From contig JAIUOF010000011.1 of NCBI GenBank assembly GCA_020161355.1, positions 84,479 to 148,478 of the forward strand: a stretch of 64,000 bases of DNA, given 5' to 3'. Source of the stretch: Bacteroidota bacterium (GTDB lineage Bacteria; Bacteroidota; Bacteroidia; Cytophagales; Spirosomataceae). Positions within the stretch are counted from its first letter, which is position 1, and each line of letters opens with the position of its first letter. The notes beneath the pieces were generated by a model. It searched no databases and was not told where the DNA came from. It saw nothing but the letters and a program-made list of their open reading frames with translations. A program made the translations under genes and the position numbers. This document shows, piece after piece, positions 53,407 through 61,919 of the stretch.

Positions 53407-53413
53407 GTTGGTT

Positions 53414-54937
53414 TTACTTTTTCAGGATAAAAAATACTAACAAAATGATAAATAAAATGGCATCAAAAAATGCAAAGAAATTTGGGTGTTTGGTATAAAA
53501 ACTTCGTTTATTAACACAAATAACCTCCTGACTACTAATATTTTCTGTAAACCAGGGAATCTCGCCATATACCCTTCCAAACGGATCAATAAATGCCGAA
53601 ATGCCCCCATTTGAGCAGCGGGCTATGGTCCGGCGGTTTTCTATGGCTCTTATTTTTGTGAAGCTGCTCAGAAACTTGGCTCCTGTTGTTTTACCAAACC
53701 AGGAATCGTTGTTCATCAGTGCGATAAAGTCGGCTCCTTGATTGACCAATGATGCTATTTTGGCCGGATAGGTTTGTTCCCAACATATACTTAAAGCCAC
53801 CTGATGTACTTCTCCATCTTTATCTGCATATTTAAAAGTATAGGGTTCGTTTCCTCTGACGAGCTGTCTGTCCCGAACGGAAGGGCATGAGGCACAATAA
53901 GGCATAAATTCCATAAATGGCAGCCCATATTCTTTTTGATAGACCTTCACGTCTTCTTCTTTAATTTGCAGAGAATCCCAAAATGCTGCTAACTCAGGAG
54001 TGAATACTATCGCCAGATTTTTAAAGGCTTTAGTAGAATCCTGAAATTCCGCATAACCTATAGCTACGTTGGTGTTCCAGTTAAGGATGTTATTTCGGGT
54101 ATAATCCAGAAAGTTTTTGTTTTTGAACAATGAAAAAGGAAAAGCGGCCTCAGGTAAAATCAGCAAATCTGGATTTTTAGTTTTTACCGCAGAATCTGAA
54201 AGGCTTACCACCTGATTCAGGGTTTTGGTCACCACCGATGTATCATCATCTGCATAACTATCGATGTTGGTCTGAATCAGCGAAATGTTGGTTTTTGGGT
54301 TGCTATTTCCCAAAACTGACTTTGGGTTGATTTCCATTACCCAAACGGAATAAGAAACTGCCATTAAAATCCAGATTGCGGAAATTGCGAAGTATTTTTT
54401 TGATTGATAATTTATTCCAAAAGTGAGGAGGACGTTGAGAGCAATGACCCAAAAACAAATACCCCACATGCCTGTAAAGTCGGCATATTGGATAAAATAA
54501 GGCATATTAGCCTGAGAATAAGCCACATAGTGAACCTGTAGATTATGTGGTAAAAAATGCGTGGCCCAGTCAAGAGCAGTCCATTGAAATGGAAAAAGTA
54601 TCAAAGCCCTGTGCCAGCCCAGTTTTTTTTGCAAAAAATAATGGGCGATAAATGGAATGTATAAAGATAGAGACTGGGTAATAAAACAAATAAAAAATGT
54701 GGACCAGGTGTAATAGCTCGTCCACCAATACCCTATCGGACTACTGACAACAAAGACCGGAAAAACCAGCAAAAATGATTCTTTGAATGTGGAGGTGTTT
54801 TTAAGCAATAACAATAAGGGAACAAGGGCAAACCATGCCAATATTCCAGCCGGAAAGTCAGGGTAGTTGGGGTAAGAGAGCCCCCAAAGGATTCCGGAAA
54901 GTAAAACGACAAACCACTTTCTATTTTTTAATCTCAT
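53414..54937 (-). CDS. lnt: Apolipoprotein N-acyltransferase
   Basis: 507 aa. It N-acylates the terminal cysteine of lipoproteins in the inner membrane, the last step of lipoprotein maturation. Seven to eight membrane helices in the first 200 residues precede a nitrilase-type domain with catalytic Glu in LLILPEAAFP, the loop EYGLPFMEFMPY and the nucleophile Cys in ALSICWEQTYP, ending with one C-terminal helix (FFDAILFIILLVFFILKK). The catalytic region (ICWEQ rather than ICYE) is slightly unusual. This gene makes sense beside several lipoprotein genes but is not regulated with them. Confidence 0.95.
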   Translation of the reverse strand: MRLKNRKWFVVLLSGILWGLSYPNYPDFPAGILAWFALVPLLLLLKNTSTFKESFLLVFPVFVVSSPIGYWWTSYYTWSTFFICFITQSLSLYIPFIAHYFLQKKLGWHRALILFPFQWTALDWATHFLPHNLQVHYVAYSQANMPYFIQYADFTGMWGICFWVIALNVLLTFGINYQSKKYFAISAIWILMAVSYSVWVMEINPKSVLGNSNPKTNISLIQTNIDSYADDDTSVVTKTLNQVVSLSDSAVKTKNPDLLILPEAAFPFSLFKNKNFLDYTRNNILNWNTNVAIGYAEFQDSTKAFKNLAIVFTPELAAFWDSLQIKEEDVKVYQKEYGLPFMEFMPYCASCPSVRDRQLVRGNEPYTFKYADKDGEVHQVALSICWEQTYPAKIASLVNQGADFIALMNNDSWFGKTTGAKFLSSFTKIRAIENRRTIARCSNGGISAFIDPFGRVYGEIPWFTENISSQEVICVNKRSFYTKHPNFFAFFDAILFIILLVFFILKK

Positions 54938-55008
54938 TGTAAAAATAACTCCTCAAGTATTAAATAATTCTTTAAAATCCTATAGTTTGCATGTATAAAT
55001 ATTTGAAA

Positions 55009-55176
55009 ATGACTATTGTGGTTAAAAATAACAGCAATCAATCTGAAGTTGATTTAATTTTAAAAAAATTAAAAAAAACCTCCAAAAAACAAGGTCTCAG
55101 GAAACATTTTGGCCTATTGAAACGTGACATTGATGGCTTAGAGGTTCAAAAAGAATTAAGAAATGAATGGGATTGA
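55009..55176 (+). CDS. Antitoxin-like protein of the intact PIN locus, 55 aa
   Basis: Starting at ATG 55009: MTIVVKNNSNQSEVDLILKKLKKTSKKQG... and ending RNEWD. The end overlaps the PIN start (ATG 55163) by 14 bases. The same layout and similar ends are found at 6403-6567. A start at 54991 would add six residues. It is very basic in the middle (KKLKKTSKK). It is the probable antitoxin by position and size. Confidence 0.65.
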   Translation: MTIVVKNNSNQSEVDLILKKLKKTSKKQGLRKHFGLLKRDIDGLEVQKELRNEWD

Positions 55177-55534
55177 CTTTTTGGCCGATACCAATTTCCT
55201 GATTCAGGTACATGAAGGCAAACAAAATGTTGAGGCATTTCTCGACTATCATTTTACAGTTTCTTACATAACTGAAATAGAACTTTTAGGAAAATTTTCC
55301 ATTTCAAAACATGAAAAAATACTTCTTCAAAATATTATAAATGATTGCTTTGTAATTGATATGAATCAAAAAATTAAACAAAGAACCATTTTGTTACGCC
55401 AACGCTATAAAATTAAAACCCCAGAAGCAATTATTGCAGCAACAGCTATTGAGTTTCAAATACCATTAATTAGCTCAGACAGTGATTTTACAATTATCAA
55501 AGAACTAGATTTCTTACTTCTAAAAAACGTCTAA
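55163..55534 (+). CDS. PIN-domain toxin (VapC-like)
   Basis: 123 aa with the full set of PIN acidic motifs: FLADTNFLIQ (Asp), SYITEIELLGKF (Glu), TPEAIIAATAIEFQIPLISSDSDF (Glu and C-terminal Asp). VapC-like toxins are metal-dependent endoribonucleases. It is translationally coupled with the preceding small gene. It is the intact paralogue of the disrupted PIN gene at 6049-6416. Confidence 0.85.
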   Translation: MNGIDFLADTNFLIQVHEGKQNVEAFLDYHFTVSYITEIELLGKFSISKHEKILLQNIINDCFVIDMNQKIKQRTILLRQRYKIKTPEAIIAATAIEFQIPLISSDSDFTIIKELDFLLLKNV

Positions 55535-55536
55535 TC

Positions 55537-57027
55537 TTAATTTTTTACATTCCAGCTAAACTTCGCATTGGATTTCCCTTTTTTCAATTCTTTTATTTCA
55601 AAACCCTCCCTTGTTTTCTTTGATACATATAAGCCATTACAATCCTCTTCGAGCTGAATGTTGATGGTCAAATCTTCAAAATCATCTCTCGGTTTATCAA
55701 ATTTTATAAAAGTGGAGCCTTTTTGGAGCTGTCCTTTACCTAAAGAAATAATTGATTCCCCAATGCTTGCATTTTGAGAAGTAATACTGGCCACAGGGAC
55801 GGTGGAACTTAGCATTTGCCAGCCCGTTCCATCGAAATAGTAAAAACCGGGCGTATTATCTACCTGATATATCAAAAGGCCTTCCGCTGGATTAGCCGGA
55901 CGATTGGCTTCAGTAATTCTTGGAATAAGAATTCCTTTATTTGAACTGCTAACATCCAAAATAGCCGAGGAGTCAGGATCGCTTTCATTGGTATTAATAC
56001 TTACTCCCTGTTGATTGTTATTTAACTCAACTTTTCCACTTGCCGAAAGCATGGCGGTAGGCATAATCGTCTGAAAAGCAATATCTTCCAATGTGGCATT
56101 GCTGCCGGAGATACTTACTACATTTGCATAAATATAGTGTCCTTGTTTTGTAAAAAAGCCAACAGAATTTTTTGTAGATTTTAAAACAAAAGGACTTGAT
56201 TCGTCGGGTCGGGTAAAGACATTTTCAACATATGAACCTCTCAAACAATTAAAAGTACCCTGACCCGGAATATTGATGGTACCAAATGCATCAACTGTTA
56301 ATGTGGTCTCTCGTTTTTCTAAATTTAGATTTGAAAAGGGGTCTTTTTTTTGAATTACAGCATTGATTACATCACCAATTTTAAAAGGGACACGCATAAA
56401 CTCAAAGTCTGGTTCATCAAAAGTGTCGTCAACATCGGTTTCCAAATCAAAAGACGTACCGAGGTGAGATACGGTTGAGAACCCAATATTATAGTAATCA
56501 TAAATATCTATATCATTGTCGTACTCGTCCAGACCCAAAGATTTGGTAACATGAGTAGCTCCGCCGATGGTTAAGCCTGCCGGTGCACTTGCAGGAGAAA
56601 GAAAATCGTATTGTGAGTAATATTCAAAATACTCCAGAAAATCAATTGGAAGGGACCATGTCTGAGCAACACTATTATTGGCAGTACCAATATTCATAAC
56701 CATTAGGTCATTGGTACCATCAAATCTTACCCAGGAATTTCCTTGAGTAGCCGCATTTAGAATATCAGTTTGATTAATTTCAATAGCTGTTGTCACCAAT
56801 TGAGCCGAAGTTGTCTGATTTTTCAGGTTTAACAACTCTTTGATTTGACTTAAATCTTTTTGAGATACTTTGGAAAAGTTAGAAATTCTACCTCCGCGTG
56901 TGTCTTCTCCGCTATTTCCATTACAGTTATTTAAACTTACCGCACAAGATTTTACGCTACTGGCAGAAGTCACACTAAGTTTAAATAGAAATAAAAGACT
57001 CGCTATTATTGTTTTAAAATGAAACAT
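55537..57027 (-). CDS. Secreted surface protein A of a tandem pair, 496 aa
   Basis: Signal peptide MFHFKTIIASLLFLFKLSVTSA. The central region has an acidic patch (HLGTSFDLETDVDDTFDEPDFEFM), and a TYDAFGT-like strand (LTVDAFGTINIPGQGTFNCLRGSYVENVF). The C-terminal third has the tail-fibre-like sequence SAILDVSSSNKGILIPRITEANRP, then AEGLLIYQVDNTPGFYYFDGTGWQ and a beta end domain (DFEDLTINIQLEEDCNGLYVSKK). The neighbouring gene at 57262 encodes a close paralogue. The promoter carries the 57083 inverted repeat. Confidence 0.8.
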   Translation of the reverse strand: MFHFKTIIASLLFLFKLSVTSASSVKSCAVSLNNCNGNSGEDTRGGRISNFSKVSQKDLSQIKELLNLKNQTTSAQLVTTAIEINQTDILNAATQGNSWVRFDGTNDLMVMNIGTANNSVAQTWSLPIDFLEYFEYYSQYDFLSPASAPAGLTIGGATHVTKSLGLDEYDNDIDIYDYYNIGFSTVSHLGTSFDLETDVDDTFDEPDFEFMRVPFKIGDVINAVIQKKDPFSNLNLEKRETTLTVDAFGTINIPGQGTFNCLRGSYVENVFTRPDESSPFVLKSTKNSVGFFTKQGHYIYANVVSISGSNATLEDIAFQTIMPTAMLSASGKVELNNNQQGVSINTNESDPDSSAILDVSSSNKGILIPRITEANRPANPAEGLLIYQVDNTPGFYYFDGTGWQMLSSTVPVASITSQNASIGESIISLGKGQLQKGSTFIKFDKPRDDFEDLTINIQLEEDCNGLYVSKKTREGFEIKELKKGKSNAKFSWNVKN

Positions 57028-57051
57028 CGAAATAGAAATTATTAATTATCA

Positions 57052-57098
57052 CAAAAGTCGATAGGGCTTGTTTACTACCATATACCTATTTGGAGGTA
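57052..57098 (-). promoter_or_regulatory. NarL-type inverted repeat and promoter of surface protein A
   Basis: TACC-TATTTGGA-GGTA at 57083-57098, then exactly 23 bases to GACTTTTG (57052-57059) on the minus strand, and 24 bases to the ATG. Confidence 0.65.
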
Positions 57099-57261
57099 TT
57101 TTGAGAAAATATTATTGATTTGAAAAGCTTTTCTTGAGACGCACGAAAATTTAACTCATGCTATTTTCCCACTTCATATTTTTGATTTTTATTAAAGCAA
57201 AATCAATGGTAAAGCCTCCTAACTTATTGTTATAAAAGATATTGCAGAAAATTTCTGTTTT

Positions 57262-58725
57262 TTAATTTAATGACCAGCTAAATTTTACATTCGACTTTCC
57301 TTTTTTCAACTCTTTCACTTCAAAACCCTCTTTAGATTTCTTTGAAATGTAAACTCCATTGCAATCTCCCTCAAGTTGTATACTGATGACTAAATCTTCG
57401 AAATCATCTAGTGGTTTATGAAAGTTTAAGAAAGTTGTACCATTTCTAAGCTGGCCTTTGCCTGAAATAGAGATTTTAGCACCAATCCTGGCATTTTTCG
57501 AAGAAATACTTGCAACGGGAGTTGTAGTACTCAACTTTTGCCAGGCGGTTCCATCAAAATAATAAAAACCCGGGGTATTATCTACCTGATAAACTAATAG
57601 CCCCTCGGCGGGGTTTACCGGGCGATTGGCTTCTATGATTCTCGGAATCAGAATACCCAAGGAATCACTATCAATATCCAAAATAGCGGAAGGATGAGCC
57701 TCAGCATCTGAGGTACTTATACTTATTCCCTTACTATCATTGTTTATCGATACATTGTTTGGGGCATTCAAAAGAGCAGTAGGTACTATCGTTTTGAAAT
57801 TCATATTCTCCAAAACAGCATTCGAACCATTTTGAGAGACAATTTTTGCCTGAAAAAAATGACCCTGTTTGGTCATAAAACCAATGTTATTTGAAGATCC
57901 CGATAAAACAAATGGACTGGCCTCATCAGGCCTTTTAAAGTACTGAGATTGATAGCTCCCCCTCAAACAATTGTAAGTGCCATAACCCGGTATCGTTAAA
58001 GTACCATAAGCATCAATGGTCAGCGTTGATATAGTCCTGTAAAGGAGTTGGTCGGTATTATGGTCATACTCTTCAATGGTATCGTTCATGATATCTCCAA
58101 GGCCAAGGGGCACATCCATAAACTCATAGTTGGGTTCATCAAATACATCATCATCAATATCGAAATCGAATGATCTTCCTAAATGATCTATACTTGATCC
58201 ATTTATGTTAAAGTGTTTATAGACTTCAAATTCCTCATCAGTATCAGAAACATATGTAGATCGGGCCACATGTGTGGTTCCCGGTATTCGTAAGTGTGCA
58301 GGTACATTACTTACAGCTATAAAATCATCCTGAGTATAATAATCAAAATATTCCTGAAAGTTAGTGGGCAATGACCAGCTTTGTGGACTTGCATTATTGG
58401 CCAACCCAATATTCATATTCATCGTATTATTTGCTCCACCAAATACCACCCATGAGTTACCATCTGAGGCTAGAGTGGTGGCATCCGTTTGAGTTATTTC
58501 AATAGCGGCACTTATATTTTGCGATCCCTGAGCAGTGGCTTTTATATTTAATAGGTCCCAGTTTAGATTATTCTTAACATTTGACTTTCTGGCATTGGGA
58601 TTTTCATCATCTTGTGTACACCCTGGCCCTCCCGGTCTGGAACATACTGTATTTGTAACGCAAAATCCAGATGTATGAACTAAGGCAGTAACAAAAATGA
58701 CGGTAGCAAGTACTTTTGATTTCAT
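57262..58725 (-). CDS. Secreted surface protein B of a tandem pair, 487 aa
   Basis: Paralogue of protein A in almost every segment: NLNWDLLNIKATAQGSQNISAAIEI, SWSLPTNFQEYFDYYTQDDF, SFDFDIDDDVFDEPNYEFM, SAILDIDSDSLGILIPRIIEANRP, EGLLVYQVDNTPGFYYFDG. I use ATG 58725, which gives the signal peptide MKSKVLATVIFVTALVHTSG; the longer frame from 58761 would start upstream of the -7 box. After the signal it has a Cys/Gly/Pro-rich segment (CSRPGGPGCTQDD) that A lacks in this form. Tandem duplication followed by divergence is the simplest history. Confidence 0.82.
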   Translation of the reverse strand: MKSKVLATVIFVTALVHTSGFCVTNTVCSRPGGPGCTQDDENPNARKSNVKNNLNWDLLNIKATAQGSQNISAAIEITQTDATTLASDGNSWVVFGGANNTMNMNIGLANNASPQSWSLPTNFQEYFDYYTQDDFIAVSNVPAHLRIPGTTHVARSTYVSDTDEEFEVYKHFNINGSSIDHLGRSFDFDIDDDVFDEPNYEFMDVPLGLGDIMNDTIEEYDHNTDQLLYRTISTLTIDAYGTLTIPGYGTYNCLRGSYQSQYFKRPDEASPFVLSGSSNNIGFMTKQGHFFQAKIVSQNGSNAVLENMNFKTIVPTALLNAPNNVSINNDSKGISISTSDAEAHPSAILDIDSDSLGILIPRIIEANRPVNPAEGLLVYQVDNTPGFYYFDGTAWQKLSTTTPVASISSKNARIGAKISISGKGQLRNGTTFLNFHKPLDDFEDLVISIQLEGDCNGVYISKKSKEGFEVKELKKGKSNVKFSWSLN

Positions 58726-58745
58726 ATAATACTTAGAAAATATTA

Positions 58746-58823
58746 CAAAAGTGCCCGGCATCTGAATTCTGTCAAATACCTACTTGTAGGTATTTTGAAA
58801 AGTGAAAGAAAAAGATAGTTTTG
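58746..58823. promoter_or_regulatory. Bidirectional promoter around a perfect NarL-type palindrome
   Basis: The 22-bp palindrome at 58774-58795 contains TACCTAC-TT-GTAGGTA (58777-58792). On the minus strand CACTTTTG (58746-58753) and on the plus strand TAGTTTTG (58816-58823) each lie 23 bases from the repeat, so one operator faces two promoters: one for surface protein B, the other for the kinase. Confidence 0.7.
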
Positions 58824-58843
58824 TAAAAAATTCAAAAAGATTA

Positions 58844-60655
58844 TTGCGATTCTCCCTGGTCATCTTATCGCTATGGTTATACTTTCAATCTTTTGCTCAG
58901 AAAAGTCCATCTTTAGAGCTAAAAGATGATTTTGTAAGTAGTGACCTCATTGGATTTGTTTCAAAATATGATGCTGCCGAAAATGAACCGGAAAGGGTTG
59001 TTTTGAAATCAAATGAATTTGAGCATTCCTCCCAAGTACCCTCTTTCGATGCCGATTTTAAATATCATTGGCTGAAAATAAAATTGAATTCCGAAGAAGA
59101 TAAAAAGTTAGTCATTGAATATCAGCAGATTTTTATAGACGAAATTTCATTCTTCTTATTTGAAAACGATTCCCTTATAAATCAAGAAAACTCTTCCTGG
59201 AAGAAAAGCTATTCAGTAAAGTCATTCGCGAGCCGATATCATGCTTTTTCATTTTCAATAGAAAAAAACAAGACTTATACAATTCTGCTCAAATGTCACA
59301 ATTCAAAAACCAGATACTCCAACAGAGGATTTATTAAGCTTTTTGATAAAAATTTTTACCAAAAAGAATCAGATTTCTACTTGATGCAAATTAGCTTGAG
59401 CGTAGGTTGTCTGATTTTCGTTGCTATCCTCGCAATTGGCTTTTTCAGTTATTCCAAAAAAAGAATCTATTTGTTTTACACCTTATACATCGTCTCGATG
59501 GCATGGTATATTTTGGTGGTCAATGGTATTATTAATCAATTTTTTAATCCCGGCAATTCAATAATTGCCAATCCACAATTCGGTTCAATCCTCGTGGTTT
59601 TTAACCTTTCTTTTCATGCACTTTACGTAAATCAATTTTTCAAAATCTCTAAAAAAATAATAGGTTATTCCTTTTTTGCATTCCTGATATTATGTATCCT
59701 TCAAATAATCTTACTATTGTTTGTGCCAAATTCGCACCTGCCATTTGGAGTAATTTACATTTCTTTTTCTTTGCTTGTTATCTGGACTTTAGCGTCTAAT
59801 TATAAGCCCAAAAGAAAAGCCGTTTTTTTATATTTAGCGGCTTCGGGTCCCTTATTTATAACTTTTCTTTTTGTAATATTAGGTGCTATTGGCATTACCA
59901 AAATCAATTCAATTTTTTATAATTATGCTCACATTCCACTTGCACTGGAAGGAATAGGGCTGGGATTGGCTCTTTTATATTTGTTTAACGATGAACGAAA
60001 AAAAATAGAATTGGAATTACAAAGAAACAAGGAAGAGACCACTCACAAAATTCTCTTTGCTCAGGAAGAAGAAAGACAACGCCTCGCACGCGATTTGCAT
60101 GATGACCTCGGAGGTAGTCTTTCAGTACTCAACCGTGAATTAGATGAATTCAATCAAAAGAATGAAGGGAAAATCTCTGACTCTGTAAAGCTCACAAATA
60201 AAATCGTGGATGATTTAAGGCTTATCTCCCATCAATTGATGCCTTCGTCATTCTCCGAGAAAGGTTTGGTGGCTGTAATCAATGAAACCGTAGATTTGGC
60301 AAATCGACAGCATAAAATTAAGTTTGGTTTTATAACCAACGGTACCGAAAAAAGGCTCCATCCCGATAGTGAAATCAATATTTACCGAATCGTCAAAGAA
60401 CTGATAAACAACGCATTGAAGCATTCAGAAGCAACTGAGTCAACCATTCAGCTGATTTATTTTGAAGAATTTCTCTACTTTTCAATCGAGGACAACGGCC
60501 ACGGCTTTGACATTAGTCAGTCCAGAAATTGGGGAATTGGATTCAAAAATATAAATTTGCGGGCGGGCTATCTGAAAGCCAAACTCAATATAGAGTCAGG
60601 TTCAGCAGGCAGCCTTATTAGCCTCGAAATACCCTACGATGTCTCTGAAAACTAA
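58844..60655 (+). CDS. 7TMR-DISM sensor histidine kinase
   Basis: Signal peptide LRFSLVILSLWLYFQSFAQ, extracellular 7TMR-DISMED2 domain (FKYHWLKIKLNSEED), seven transmembrane helices, HisKA_3 (ERQRLARDLHDDLGGSLSVL) and HATPase motifs (NIYRIVKELINNALKHSEA, IEDNGHGFD, GIGFKNINLRA). The frame opens with GTG at 58802, but the -7 box TAGTTTTG at 58816-58823 would place the transcript start downstream of it. A TTG at 58844 just before the signal peptide is therefore used here; 58802 is the alternative. The 3' end overlaps the regulator gene by 17 bases. Confidence 0.9.
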   Translation: MRFSLVILSLWLYFQSFAQKSPSLELKDDFVSSDLIGFVSKYDAAENEPERVVLKSNEFEHSSQVPSFDADFKYHWLKIKLNSEEDKKLVIEYQQIFIDEISFFLFENDSLINQENSSWKKSYSVKSFASRYHAFSFSIEKNKTYTILLKCHNSKTRYSNRGFIKLFDKNFYQKESDFYLMQISLSVGCLIFVAILAIGFFSYSKKRIYLFYTLYIVSMAWYILVVNGIINQFFNPGNSIIANPQFGSILVVFNLSFHALYVNQFFKISKKIIGYSFFAFLILCILQIILLLFVPNSHLPFGVIYISFSLLVIWTLASNYKPKRKAVFLYLAASGPLFITFLFVILGAIGITKINSIFYNYAHIPLALEGIGLGLALLYLFNDERKKIELELQRNKEETTHKILFAQEEERQRLARDLHDDLGGSLSVLNRELDEFNQKNEGKISDSVKLTNKIVDDLRLISHQLMPSSFSEKGLVAVINETVDLANRQHKIKFGFITNGTEKRLHPDSEINIYRIVKELINNALKHSEATESTIQLIYFEEFLYFSIEDNGHGFDISQSRNWGIGFKNINLRAGYLKAKLNIESGSAGSLISLEIPYDVSEN

Positions 60656-61274
60656 GATTTTATTGGTTGATGATCACCATCTCTTTAGCGATGGCATAGC
60701 CGGTTTACTTCAAAAAGAGGACGCATTCGAAGTGGTGGGACAAATATTTGACGGCAACCATGTATTGGCTACCGTGCACCAAAAGAATCCAGATCTGGTT
60801 CTATTGGATGCCAATCTTCCTAATTTGAGTGGAAAAGATATCGCCGAAAGACTTAAATCCGACTTCCCCAAAATAAAAATCATGATACTGACCATGTACG
60901 ACGAAAGTCAACTGGTCAGAGAGTTTCAAAAAATAGGAGTTGAAGGTTACCTGCTGAAAAACTCCACCAAAGACGAGTTACTCACGGCCATTTTCAAAAT
61001 CATGAGTGGAAAAAAGGTATTTGACAACAAGTTATCATTAATGTCTTCTATTCCTCCTTTTTCGGGTGATGAATTTCAAAAGCGGTATTTGTTGACACCC
61101 AGAGAATTAGAAATCCTTCGATTGATCAGGAAAGGGCATAGTTCTCAAGCCATCGCCGATTTGACCTCATTGAGTCTTATGACCGTAAAAACCCACCGCC
61201 GCAACATACATTTCAAGCTCAAAACCGAAACCACTGCTGATCTGGTGCGGTTTGCGATTGAGAATAATCTTTGA
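60639..61274 (+). CDS. NarL/FixJ-family response regulator
   Basis: 211 aa: receiver (ILLVDDHHLFSDGIAGLL, phospho-acceptor in LVLLDANLPNLSG, YLLKNSTKDEL) and LuxR HTH (LTPRELEILRLIRKGHSSQAI...LSLMTVKTHRRNIHFKLKT). Coupled to the kinase by a 17-base overlap. It is the best candidate to bind the shared TACC-N8-GGTA sites in front of surface proteins A and B, the LytTR gene at 53032 and its own kinase (inference from position and sequence similarity of the sites). Confidence 0.94.
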   Translation: MSLKTKILLVDDHHLFSDGIAGLLQKEDAFEVVGQIFDGNHVLATVHQKNPDLVLLDANLPNLSGKDIAERLKSDFPKIKIMILTMYDESQLVREFQKIGVEGYLLKNSTKDELLTAIFKIMSGKKVFDNKLSLMSSIPPFSGDEFQKRYLLTPRELEILRLIRKGHSSQAIADLTSLSLMTVKTHRRNIHFKLKTETTADLVRFAIENNL

Positions 61275-61385
61275 AAAAAATGTCTGGTTTTTATAACTAA
61301 AATCTTTCGTTGATAAATATTTCTGGAAGGCCATTTTTTAAAATTTACCAAAAATTGCCTATCTTCAATTCATAATAATAATCTT

Positions 61386-61847
61386 ATGGTATTTGACGAC
61401 GACGATTTCGAAGAAATGGATGATGAGGAGTTCGAACGAGAAATGGAGGAAGAACGAAAACGAAAAGCCAATCTGCCCATCGTAAAGAAAGCCAAGGAGA
61501 TTTTCAGAACAGTCCATAGCCTCATTTCCACCATCGACTATGAAAAAGATACCATGGCTTACCGGGATATTTTGTTTGAAGACATCGCCATCATCAATGC
61601 CAAAATCAGTGGTGCCGAAGCGGTAGATCTATATTCTTTAAAAATGGAAAATGCCGTTTTGATTAAAATACACGCCTGCAGTATCATAACCACTACTTCA
61701 GGCATGAAAATGATGAATTTGGGCCATGAAGATTATCTCAATGTGTTACGGGATGAAATGGAGGAATTTCGGAAACTTTTCGTGGATTGGATTGCTACTT
61801 TTGACAAAACCAACGACATCCCTGACGACTGGGGGCTGTTTTATTGA
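61386..61847 (+). CDS. Hypothetical acidic protein, 153 aa
   Basis: A soluble protein with a strongly acidic N-terminus (DDDDFEEMDDEEFEREMEEERKRK) followed by a helical domain with conserved-looking stretches (IVKKAKEIFRTVHSLISTID, DILFEDIAIINAKISGAEAVDLYSLKMENAVLIKIHA). No signal peptide. The family is not recognised; similar proteins with acidic leads are frequent in Cytophagales. Single gene; convergent with the peroxiredoxin gene. Confidence 0.65.
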   Translation: MVFDDDDFEEMDDEEFEREMEEERKRKANLPIVKKAKEIFRTVHSLISTIDYEKDTMAYRDILFEDIAIINAKISGAEAVDLYSLKMENAVLIKIHACSIITTTSGMKMMNLGHEDYLNVLRDEMEEFRKLFVDWIATFDKTNDIPDDWGLFY

Positions 61848-61853
61848 TACATT

Positions 61854-61892
61854 TCAAAAAAAAGAGACCGAACGTTCTGAGTTCAGTCTCTT
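61854..61892 (-). terminator. Terminator of the peroxiredoxin gene
   Basis: Stem AAGAGAC / GTCTCTT plus inner GAAC / GTTC with one mismatch; on the minus strand it ends in a run of eight T. It lies between convergent genes. Confidence 0.65.
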
Positions 61893-61919
61893 AAAAAATC
61901 TATTTTGTTAATTTCCCTT

